Shown here one piece after another: positions 1-5,027 of a DNA stretch of 5,027 nucleotides (positions are counted from its first letter, which is position 1; every line of letters begins with the position of its first letter). The notes beneath the pieces are model-generated. The model was not told the origin of the DNA, did not search any database, and saw only the letters and a list, made by a program, of their open reading frames with translations. The stretch is taken from the NCBI GenBank assembly GCA_029856615.1, contig JAHKLF010000131.1, positions 1-5,027 on the forward strand, read 5' to 3'. The position numbers were made by a program, and so were the translations under genes. This DNA is from Candidatus Njordarchaeota archaeon (GTDB taxonomy: Archaea; Asgardarchaeota; Njordarchaeia; Njordarchaeales; Njordarchaeaceae).

Positions 1-730
1 ACGCGATTTTATCTAAAATATCATCGATCTCTATTACATATAATTTGCCTTCTCTACTCGGTGTCCAATTACTGAATAACCAAACTGCCGCCTCTAACGC
101 TCTCTTTTTCGCTTGTATACCGCTCAGTGGTACATATATCCCCACAACGGGGGATCCTCTCCTCATCATTAACCATGTACTTAGAGTCGAATCTGGACCT
201 CCACTCATGAGGGATACTAGCTTATCATTACTTCCATAGGGTAAGCCGCCGACACATTCTATTATCTCATCAAATAGAAATGACTTTTCACCTCTTACTT
301 CAATGAAAATCCTTCTTGCCTTATTCTCCTTAATGGTAGAAATACCTGCATTCTGCATAGCATTTAATAATTTCTCAAAGAATTCTCTGGAGTTTTCGCT
401 AATTCCAACAATTTTATAGGGAACTACCATTACTTGCTCATTTCCTCCCTTTAATTTACGCATTGCTTCTATGATCATCGATATGCTTGTATTGACTTCA
501 AAAGCTGGTGAAATTGAGGAGAATCCGAATAATGATTTGATATCGTTTAATAGCTCATTAGACGTATTTTTAGGATAAACCAGAATTCTCGAATGAAAAA
601 GTTTAACATCAGCTTTTTCCTTGACTCTCCACTTTACGTGGTTAAGTAAAATACGTTGCCACCGGAATGAAATATTCGGACTCTTAATCGTAACCTCCCC
701 TGAAAATCTCATTACAAATACTTTCTTCAA
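1..730 (-). CDS. thiI: ThiI-type tRNA 4-thiouridine synthetase (THUMP + PP-loop), 3' end beyond window
   Basis: 243 codons are visible, in an open frame running off the left edge. Family knowledge: ThiI activates U8 of tRNA by adenylation and delivers sulfur to make 4-thiouridine; some homologs also serve thiamine synthesis. Seen here: the N-terminus KKVFVMRFSGEVTIKS resembles the start of bacterial ThiI (as recalled, MKFIIKLFPEITIKS in E. coli). A THUMP-like region covers roughly residues 60-160. The hinge GGLPYGS (161-167) leads into the ATP-binding PP-loop SGGPDSTLS (176-184). The catalytic Cys region would lie beyond the edge, so thiolation activity cannot be judged. Start choice: TTG at 730 gives a full-length first strand and follows GTGATGA by 3 nt. 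The in-frame ATG at 712 lacks a ribosome site and would cut the conserved N-terminus. The gene begins 10 nt after the DUF488 stop, so it is probably cotranscribed. Family call is firm; exact substrate is inferred. Confidence 0.9.
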   Translation of the reverse strand, partial: MKKVFVMRFSGEVTIKSPNISFRWQRILLNHVKWRVKEKADVKLFHSRILVYPKNTSNELLNDIKSLFGFSSISPAFEVNTSISMIIEAMRKLKGGNEQVMVVPYKIVGISENSREFFEKLLNAMQNAGISTIKENKARRIFIEVRGEKSFLFDEIIECVGGLPYGSNDKLVSLMSGGPDSTLSTWLMMRRGSPVVGIYVPLSGIQAKKRALEAAVWLFSNWTPSREGKLYVIEIDDILDKIA

Positions 731-733
731 CTC

Positions 734-740
734 TCATCAC
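734..740 (-). promoter_or_regulatory. Shine-Dalgarno site for the TTG-initiated thiI
   Basis: GTGATGA lies between the DUF488 stop (TAA, 743-741) and TTG at 730. GTGAT is complementary to the usual archaeal 16S rRNA 3' end (AUCACCUCA) and sits 5 nt before the TTG. It sits 23 nt before the ATG at 712, which is too far. This decides the start. Confidence 0.65.
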
Positions 741-1277
741 TTACACATAAATGAGGCTTCCTCCTATTACACGAGCACACTTAGTGAATTTATGCTTTAT
801 AACCCTGTTTTTATTTAAGATATGAATTACATTAAAACCTTTGACTAATAATGCATCCGAGATCAATTTTCTATGACAACGCCATGGTAGTTTTTCCGCG
901 CACAATAATGCGGAAATATATCTTTTTGCTACCATAACGAGAAGCTCAAATGCTTGAATCCACTCTTCCGTTTTCATGTACGCTGCGTAGTTTCTATATC
1001 CCTCTGCCTTAAAACATTTAATCCTCTCGGCTCCTTCCACATAACCTCTTTTTCCGCCCAGACCATATCCTAGCCATACGTAGAAAATATCATGCTTGGA
1101 TAATTCTTTTCGAAGTACTTCTTTTGAGAAATAAGGAAATTTTCTTGACGAAGGCCATCTTCGAACGTCGATTATTAATTTTATATTAAAATTCTTCAAG
1201 ATGTCAAGAAATTCTCCTAATGCTCTATTAGAATGGCCTATTGTATAGATTAAAGGTGCCTCCGTTGAAAACTTCAT
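741..1277 (-). CDS. DUF488 family protein
   Basis: 178 residues from ATG 1277. The family's biochemical function is not established. The family signatures are all present: TIGHSN (12-17), DVRRWPSS (37-44), LGYGLGGKR (69-77), CAEKLPWRCHR (126-136) and HI (152-153). The invariant Arg/Ser and the Cys-Ala-Glu...Cys-His-Arg cluster suggest a catalytic or ligand-binding site, but no reaction can be assigned. There is no signal peptide or membrane segment, so it should be cytoplasmic. Length is normal for the family. An alternative ATG at 1289 would add MVPL, but those codons lie inside the D-guide of the box C/D sRNA. The 1277 start is therefore preferred, though neither start has a strong ribosome site. 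thiI follows after 10 nt with its own GTGAT site. Two further Cys (88 and 167) are not part of the family signatures named above. Confidence 0.88.
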   Translation of the reverse strand: MKFSTEAPLIYTIGHSNRALGEFLDILKNFNIKLIIDVRRWPSSRKFPYFSKEVLRKELSKHDIFYVWLGYGLGGKRGYVEGAERIKCFKAEGYRNYAAYMKTEEWIQAFELLVMVAKRYISALLCAEKLPWRCHRKLISDALLVKGFNVIHILNKNRVIKHKFTKCARVIGGSLIYV

Positions 1278-1329
1278 CAGCGGTACCATCCGCTCATCAT
1301 GGGCATCAGACAGGGGAGACCATCATCAT
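1277..1329 (-). ncRNA. Dual-guide box C/D sRNA (2'-O-methylation guide)
   Basis: Read on the minus strand, the 53-nt core is: box C ATGATGA (1329-1323), 13-nt guide TGGTCTCCCCTGT (1322-1310), box D' CTGA (1309-1306), 5-nt spacer (1305-1301), box C' ATGATGA (1300-1294), 13-nt guide GCGGATGGTACCG (1293-1281), box D CTGA (1280-1277). All four boxes match the RUGAUGA/CUGA consensus, and the two guide intervals are equal and near the usual archaeal 12 nt. Known role: such RNAs bind L7Ae, Nop5 and fibrillarin and direct 2'-O-methylation of the target base paired to the fifth guide nucleotide upstream of D or D'. By that rule the D' guide would modify the fifth base (G) of ACAGGGGAGACCA, and the D guide the fifth base (A) of CGGUACCAUCCGC. 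I could not match either to a specific rRNA or tRNA site. The mature RNA probably extends a few bases past each end. It precedes and touches the DUF488 start codon. Confidence 0.92.
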
Positions 1330-1330
1330 G

Positions 1331-1356
1331 ATTTATCCGCCTATAAGAGGATAAAT
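1331..1356. repeat. 8-bp inverted repeat upstream of the sRNA
   Basis: ATTTATCC (1331-1338) and GGATAAAT (1349-1356) are perfect inverted copies separated by 10 bases. The left copy ends one base before box C on the minus strand, and the right copy overlaps the candidate TATA element. This could be an operator dyad for a dimeric regulator, or a hairpin in a longer transcript; chance is possible in AT-rich DNA. Confidence 0.4.
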
Positions 1357-1358
1357 TA
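1351..1358 (-). promoter_or_regulatory. Candidate TATA box for the sRNA / DUF488 / thiI transcript
   Basis: TAATTTAT lies about 25 bases upstream of the expected sRNA 5' end (about 1331). That is the usual distance from an archaeal TATA box to its start site. A second weaker candidate, TTATA at 1346-1342, would place the start inside the sRNA. The call rests on spacing and composition only. Confidence 0.35.
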
Positions 1359-1372
1359 CTTAGGATTAAATT

Positions 1373-1395
1373 AAAACATTTTTTCACACGAAAAA
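1373..1395 (-). terminator. Terminator-like hairpin and T-run after korC
   Basis: One base beyond the korC stop the minus strand reads TTTTTC (1395-1390), GTGT loop, GAAAAA (1385-1380), then ATG and TTTT (1376-1373) in an AT-rich tract. The 6-bp stem is weak, but archaeal termination depends mainly on T-rich stretches, which this has. It would separate the kor operon from the sRNA unit. Confidence 0.4.
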
Positions 1396-1396
1396 C

Positions 1397-1933
1397 TTAA
1401 GCATTCGCGTTAATACTCTCCGCAAGCGCGTAGCCTTCCTTTAATGCTCTTAAGTTGATGTCAATATATTTCTTCTTAACCACACTTCTTATTGCCTTTT
1501 CGATGGACTCTATTTTAATTAGTCTCGAAAAATGCGCGTAACTACCTAGAATCACAATATTAGCTGTAATTGACACTCCTATTCCATCCGCTGTTCGAAC
1601 GATGGGCAATCTTATTATCTGCTTAGCATTGATGTCAACATGCTTTACCAAATCATCATCAATTATTGCTATATCCGCTATTTTTGGAGCATGCGCTTTA
1701 ATGCCCGATTCATGTAACGCGAGTAAAAAGTTTGGTCGTCTAACAAACTGAAAATGTATTGGCTCGCTAGATACGATTACACCACACCCTACAGGTCCAC
1801 CCCGAACTTCCGCTCCATAGAACTTTGTAAGCACCGCATATAAATCCTCGATCATAGCTGCTTTTGCTATTATTTCTCCCGCGGCAATAATTCCCTGTCC
1901 TCCATATCCTGCAATAAATATTTCCTCTTTCAT
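1397..1933 (-). CDS. korC: 2-oxoacid:ferredoxin oxidoreductase, gamma subunit
   Basis: 178 residues, the usual length for a separately encoded gamma subunit. Family: the gamma chain of pyruvate/2-oxoglutarate-type ferredoxin oxidoreductases, which in structures of related enzymes contributes to CoA handling. Seen here: the N-terminal Rossmann-like glycine motif GYGGQGI (9-15) and the family motif YGAEVRGGP (39-47). These are followed by the alternating beta/alpha pattern of the domain, for example DIAIIDDD (87-94) and a hydrophobic NIVILGSY (125-132). No cysteine cluster is present (one Cys, residue 50), as expected for gamma. Its ATG overlaps the korB stop by four bases (ATGA), and a GGAGGCGTGA site lies inside korB, so translation is coupled. 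The substrate is that of the whole complex; see korA. Confidence 0.93.
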   Translation of the reverse strand: MKEEIFIAGYGGQGIIAAGEIIAKAAMIEDLYAVLTKFYGAEVRGGPVGCGVIVSSEPIHFQFVRRPNFLLALHESGIKAHAPKIADIAIIDDDLVKHVDINAKQIIRLPIVRTADGIGVSITANIVILGSYAHFSRLIKIESIEKAIRSVVKKKYIDINLRALKEGYALAESINANA

Positions 1934-2772
1934 TCTTTTTCACGCCTCCATAAATCTATAGCTTTTTTTCTAAGCTCAGAGTATCTTCGGATATAACCCG
2001 GACGATCTCTTACTATGAATTCTCCTATAACAATTTTACCCTCTTCCACACCCTTCTTACGCGCGATATTGACATAAATTGTATTATTCTTGTAAAATTC
2101 TAGTAGCTGTTCATATTTCTCAAGATTCCAACGAATATATCTCGTGGGACATGGTGATAATACTTCAATGAACCGAAATCCTTCCATTTGTAAAGCTTTT
2201 TTGAAGGATGATTCTAACTGAAGTGTATGAATTATCGTCCACCTAGCGACATAATTTGCTCCAGCGTGCACCATTAATTCAGCCAAATCGAAGGGTTCCT
2301 CGGGGTTACCATATGGGGTTGTAATAGTTCGTGCACCTAGGGGGGTAGTAGGAGCTAATTGTCCCCCAGTCATCCCGTAATTGTAATTGTTCACTAAAAT
2401 AACTAGTATATCTATATTTCTTCTAGCAGCATGGAAGAGATGATTTCCTCCTATAGCTGCTAAATCACCGTCCCCTGATATCACAACGACCTGTAAATTA
2501 GGATTCGCCAGTTTAATTCCGGTTGCAACCGGTATTGGTCTTCCATGCAATACATGCACAGTGTCAGCTAGGAAATGAGGAGATGGTATCCACGCAGCAC
2601 ATCCTATTCCGCTTACGAATACAAAATTCTCAAACGATCCATAAAGCTTATCTACAGCTCTTATAAACGCATTAGCGATACTCATATTTCCGCATCCAGG
2701 ACACATCACATGAGGCATTACTTCTGGTCTGAGATATTTTCCTATAAATGGATGATCCAATTCCGTTGTCAT
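1930..2772 (-). CDS. korB: 2-oxoacid:ferredoxin oxidoreductase, beta (TPP-binding) subunit
   Basis: 280 residues, typical of KorB. This subunit binds thiamine pyrophosphate with Mg and carries the cluster next to it. It performs decarboxylation of the 2-oxoacid, or in reverse reductive carboxylation of an acyl-CoA. Seen here: CPGCGN (24-29, with Cys24 and Cys27), Cys58 in SGIGC and Cys208 in SPCPT, the four positions expected to ligate one [4Fe-4S] cluster. The TPP motif runs from GDGD (100-103) to NN (128-129), about 30 residues. It is followed by YNYGMTGGQLAPTTP (130-144) and PYGNPEEPFD (153-162), both typical of 2-oxoglutarate-type beta chains. The gene starts one base after the korA stop, behind AAGGTGA, and its own stop overlaps the korC ATG. 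All ligands and motifs appear intact. Confidence 0.95.
   Translation of the reverse strand: MTTELDHPFIGKYLRPEVMPHVMCPGCGNMSIANAFIRAVDKLYGSFENFVFVSGIGCAAWIPSPHFLADTVHVLHGRPIPVATGIKLANPNLQVVVISGDGDLAAIGGNHLFHAARRNIDILVILVNNYNYGMTGGQLAPTTPLGARTITTPYGNPEEPFDLAELMVHAGANYVARWTIIHTLQLESSFKKALQMEGFRFIEVLSPCPTRYIRWNLEKYEQLLEFYKNNTIYVNIARKKGVEEGKIVIGEFIVRDRPGYIRRYSELRKKAIDLWRREKE
1940..1949 (-). promoter_or_regulatory. Ribosome-binding site for korC inside korB
   Basis: GGAGGCGTGA ends 6 nt before the korC ATG. It differs from a perfect archaeal site by a CG in the middle, but keeps both GGAG and GTGA complementarity. It supports the ATGA-overlap start and coupled translation. Confidence 0.5.
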
Positions 2773-2773
2773 A

Positions 2774-3946
2774 TCATTTCACCTTTGTAATTTTTATAAT
2801 ACAATCTATAATCTCTTCTGGATAAATTGGAATTCCACCTCCTATTTTATTTAGTTGATAAACTGGAACAATATCTCTGGTTATTCTCTCAACCTCTAAG
2901 ACATACATCCCTGTGTTAAGCTCAGGAACAATTATGAAATCCAGATTCTCCGCAAATTTTCTAAGCTCTCTATCTGGAGAAGGCCACAAAGTAATCGGCC
3001 TAAATACAGAAATTTTTAGCCCCTTTTCTCTTCCAATCTGTATAGCTTCCAATGCAGCCCGATAAACAGAGCCATAGGCTACTATTCCTATGTTTGCATC
3101 CGCGTCTCCCTCTATCGAGAAAGACACAATCTTATCTCTATTCTTCCTAATTTTATTCACGATATGCCATGCCAGGCGCCTATGCACCTCGGGGTCTTGT
3201 GTTTTCCTATATCCCTTTTCGTTATGCGTAGATCCTGTAACTAGCACATTAAATCCTTTACCCAATGTTGGGAAAGAAGCTATTTTGATACCATCTCCAC
3301 CAAAATGGGGATCAGCAACAGATTCTGGTTCTTTTCTTTCGATGATCTTAACTTCATCCTCAGATGGAACTCTAACAATTTCTTCGGCATGACCAACAAT
3401 TTCATCTGGAATAAGAATTACTGGTACCCTAAACTGATCAGCAAGATTAAATGCCTTAATTGTCAAATCTAGCATTTCTTGAGCAGAAGAAGGAGCAATA
3501 GCGATTATCTCCTGGTCGCCATGACGACCCCACCTCACCTGCATCACGTCCCCTTGAGCCGCTTTTGTCGCTTGCCCAGTCCCTGGGCCTACCCTCATGA
3601 CATCTATAAGTACAAGGGGCGTCTCTGTCATTACTGCATATCCGATCCCTTCTTGCATCAGAGAAAAGCCCGGACCACTAGTAGCAGTCATCGCTCGTAA
3701 TCCTGCCCAGCTTGCTCCGATTATTGCCATAATACTTCCTATTTCGTCTTCCATTTGAATAAAAGTACCCCCGACCAATGGGAGGTATCTCGCCATGAAA
3801 TTCATGATCTCTGAGGAGGGCGTAATTGGATAGCCAGCGAAGAATTTACAATTCGCTAGAAGAGCAGCTATCCCAGCAGCTTCGTTTCCCATTAATAAAT
3901 ATTTCCCCGGAGGAAAAATTTCACTCACAGAAACGAATTCTGACAT
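2774..3946 (-). CDS. korA: 2-oxoacid:ferredoxin oxidoreductase, alpha subunit (KorA/VorB branch)
   Basis: 390 residues, in the range of KorA chains. The alpha subunit supplies the pyrimidine-binding half of the TPP site and the substrate pocket. Seen here: GNEAAGIAAL (20-29), AGYPITPSSEI (37-47), the acidic QMEDEIGS (64-71) expected to hold the Glu that activates TPP, TSGPG (89-93), RVGPGTGQATKAAQGD (118-133), and RHGDQ (141-145). A C-terminal transketolase-like domain follows from about 285, with RPITLWPSP (316-324). The complex makes or consumes an acyl-CoA with ferredoxin. The substrate is probably 2-oxoglutarate, judged from the beta chain, length and order alpha-beta-gamma. However, the 118-145 loop also resembles branched-chain 2-oxoacid (Vor) enzymes, so specificity is open. 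A weak ribosome site AAGTGA precedes ATG 3946. No adjacent ferredoxin-type delta subunit is present. Confidence 0.93.
   Translation of the reverse strand: MSEFVSVSEIFPPGKYLLMGNEAAGIAALLANCKFFAGYPITPSSEIMNFMARYLPLVGGTFIQMEDEIGSIMAIIGASWAGLRAMTATSGPGFSLMQEGIGYAVMTETPLVLIDVMRVGPGTGQATKAAQGDVMQVRWGRHGDQEIIAIAPSSAQEMLDLTIKAFNLADQFRVPVILIPDEIVGHAEEIVRVPSEDEVKIIERKEPESVADPHFGGDGIKIASFPTLGKGFNVLVTGSTHNEKGYRKTQDPEVHRRLAWHIVNKIRKNRDKIVSFSIEGDADANIGIVAYGSVYRAALEAIQIGREKGLKISVFRPITLWPSPDRELRKFAENLDFIIVPELNTGMYVLEVERITRDIVPVYQLNKIGGGIPIYPEEIIDCIIKITKVK
2779..2785 (-). promoter_or_regulatory. Ribosome-binding site for korB at the end of korA
   Basis: AAGGTGA, overlapping the last korA codons, lies 6 nt before the korB ATG. 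It is a strong match to the archaeal anti-Shine-Dalgarno. It fixes the korB start and indicates translational coupling across the 1-nt junction. Confidence 0.7.
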
Positions 3947-3979
3947 TCAGTGTCACTTCGCATAAAGAATCGATTTTTC

Positions 3980-3989
3980 TAAATAATAA
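3980..3989 (-). promoter_or_regulatory. Candidate TATA box of the kor operon
   Basis: TTATTATTTA in the 69-base gap between glmS and korA would place transcription start near 3960. That gives a leader of about 14 nt that still includes the AAGTGA ribosome site (3958-3953). The gap is AT-rich throughout, so the exact element is uncertain. Confidence 0.35.
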
Positions 3990-4004
3990 GTAAGATAAGA
4001 AAAT
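3990..4004 (-). terminator. T-rich terminator tract after glmS
   Basis: Shortly after the glmS TGA (4018-4016), the minus strand runs ATTTTC, TTATC, TTAC over about 15 bases. This is the kind of T-rich tract that ends archaeal transcripts. There is no convincing hairpin. It leads straight into the candidate kor promoter. Confidence 0.3.
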
Positions 4005-4015
4005 TATGTATGAGT

Positions 4016-5027
4016 TCACTTTTGTTTTAATATAATATACTTTGTTAGACCTCTAGGGGCATCTATCGGATTTCCTCTAAGAACACCTATATAGTATGCT
4101 AACAATTGTAGTGGTATGACATTAACAAAGGGCGTTAATAGTCCCTCTACCTCAGGGACATATATAATATTATCAGTTAACTTACCAGCCTTAATATCAT
4201 TCTCATCAGTGATTATTATAGGATTAGCCCCAAGTTCCATTGCTTCGTATAAGAGGCTGTACGCATCATCACGCGCATCTTTTTCATGAGGCATGACTAG
4301 AATAACCGGAAACCCATCAGTTATTATCGATTTAGGGCCATGACGAAGCTCTCCTGCTTCAATACCCTCAGCGTGAATATAAGCTACTTCTTTAAATTTA
4401 AGCGCCCCTTCTAATGCTATTGGATAATTTAACCCTCTAGATGCTACGAACATTGATTGTTGTCTATATATTTTTTCGGCAATAGTTCTAGCAGTCAAAT
4501 CAATCTTCTTTATTGATTTTTTTATTACATTAGGTAATGCATGCAGTTGCCTTCTTAGATTATTAAGCTCCGAATGGTTCATCGTTTCCTGCATCTCTGC
4601 TATTTTTAATGCTACCTTATACATCGTCATTACTTGGCCAAGAAATGACTTGGTTGCAGGGACGGCGCGTTCAGGCCCAACTCCTATTGGTAAATAGATG
4701 TTAGAGGCGTACATCAGAGGAGAACCTATAGCGTTGATTATTCCTATAATTGATGCACCGTACATTTTAGCTTTTGTGACAGCCCGTAGAACATCAGTTG
4801 TTTTTCCAGACTGTGATAGGGCAATTACAACCGTTCCAGGAGTAACATCCTTTAATGCATAATAGGGAAATTCTGTGGCTTCTATGACGCTCGCACCTAT
4901 TCCCGCTAATTCTCTGAGCAAATAAGCGCTCAACATACATGCATAGTACGAAGACCCTGATCCTATTAGATATATTTTATCAGCTTTAGAAACCATCCGT
5001 GCAAGCAACTCTAGATAATATCTTTGG
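4016..5027 (-). CDS. glmS: Glucosamine-6-phosphate synthase isomerase domain, 5' end beyond window
   Basis: 336 residues are visible; the frame stays open to the right edge (first full codon at 5026). The TTG at 5008 is therefore not a convincing start. GlmS converts fructose-6-phosphate and glutamine to glucosamine-6-phosphate; this part is the two-SIS-domain isomerase, and the glutaminase domain would lie upstream, unseen. Numbering from the first visible residue: SIS1 has GSGSSYYA (22-29), SQSGKTTD (71-78) and ERAVPATKSF (119-128). SIS2 has ASRGLNYPIALEGALKFKE (195-213) and AGELRHGP (224-231). The C-terminus is PRGLTKYIILKQK. Residues matching E. coli Glu481, Lys485, Glu488, His504 and the fructose-binding Lys603 are all kept. 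Differences from the bacterial form are Ser for Cys300 and Ala for Ser401. If no glutaminase domain lies upstream, a GlmS-like sugar-phosphate deaminase or isomerase would be the alternative. Confidence 0.9.
   Translation of the reverse strand, partial: QRYYLELLARMVSKADKIYLIGSGSSYYACMLSAYLLRELAGIGASVIEATEFPYYALKDVTPGTVVIALSQSGKTTDVLRAVTKAKMYGASIIGIINAIGSPLMYASNIYLPIGVGPERAVPATKSFLGQVMTMYKVALKIAEMQETMNHSELNNLRRQLHALPNVIKKSIKKIDLTARTIAEKIYRQQSMFVASRGLNYPIALEGALKFKEVAYIHAEGIEAGELRHGPKSIITDGFPVILVMPHEKDARDDAYSLLYEAMELGANPIIITDENDIKAGKLTDNIIYVPEVEGLLTPFVNVIPLQLLAYYIGVLRGNPIDAPRGLTKYIILKQK

Noticed and set aside
110..170. ATGATGA on the minus strand in thiI as a C/D RNA
   Set aside because: The nearest CTGA is about 35 nt away and no C' or D' is present; the bases encode conserved PP-loop domain residues.
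734..740. GTGATGA as a second box C motif upstream of thiI
   Set aside because: No CTGA boxes follow at guide distance; it is explained as the ribosome-binding site of the TTG start.
1279..1294. Hairpin AGCGG-ATGGTA-CCGCT around the alternative DUF488 start at 1289
   Set aside because: Only 5 bp, and it lies within the sRNA's D-guide and box D, where the ribonucleoprotein fold would preclude it; probably incidental.
1306..1329. Seven-codon leader peptide (ATGATGATG...TGA) before the DUF488 gene
   Set aside because: The ATG run is box C and the TGA is box D' of the sRNA, which explains every base better than a peptide would; no ribosome site.
3090..3392. 100-codon open frame on the plus strand
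   Set aside because: Antisense to the conserved korA coding sequence, with no family signature; a shadow frame. The other plus-strand frames (45-239, 621-818, 2575-2790, 3479-3700) were dismissed for the same reason.
4266..4272. GTGATGA box C match on the minus strand inside glmS
   Set aside because: It lies in well-conserved coding sequence with no D' or D box downstream.
1..5027. CRISPR arrays, insertion sequences, tRNA or rRNA genes
   Set aside because: No direct-repeat arrays, transposase-like frames, terminal inverted repeats or tRNA-like cloverleaf arms were recognised by eye on either strand.

Overview
The window reads as a stretch of an AT-rich archaeal chromosome, most likely from a thermophile in or near the Thermoproteota. 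The evidence is ribosome-binding sites of the archaeal GGTGA/GTGAT type, a separately encoded gamma subunit in a 2-oxoacid:ferredoxin oxidoreductase, a THUMP/PP-loop ThiI-type protein, and a textbook archaeal box C/D guide RNA. No 16S gene or other marker is present, so the lineage is an inference. All genes found lie on the minus strand and are described in their own 5'->3' order, from high to low coordinate.

(1) Positions 5027-4016: the isomerase half of glucosamine-6-phosphate synthase (glmS), cut by the right window edge. (2) A 69-base AT-rich gap holding a probable terminator and the kor promoter. (3) Positions 3946-1397: a tight korA-korB-korC operon (1-nt gap, then a 4-nt ATGA overlap) for a CoA-dependent 2-oxoacid:ferredoxin oxidoreductase. 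No delta (ferredoxin) subunit is adjacent. (4) Positions 1396-1278: a short intergenic stretch with a terminator-like hairpin, an AT-rich promoter candidate, an 8-bp dyad and a complete dual-guide box C/D sRNA (1277-1329). All four boxes of the sRNA match consensus exactly and both guides are 13 nt. (5) Positions 1277-741: a DUF488-family protein whose ATG begins on the last base of the sRNA's D box. (6) Positions 730-1: a ThiI-type tRNA 4-thiouridine synthetase, starting at TTG 10 nt after the DUF488 stop and cut by the left window edge.

The glmS and kor genes belong to central metabolism (amino-sugar synthesis; reductive or oxidative 2-oxoacid chemistry with ferredoxin). The left third looks like a small RNA-modification locus, with a 2'-O-methylation guide RNA, a DUF488 protein of unknown function and a tRNA thiolation enzyme apparently on one transcript. 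The sRNA, and its fusion to the start of the DUF488 gene, is the least expected element here. No CRISPR array, insertion sequence, tRNA or rRNA was seen.
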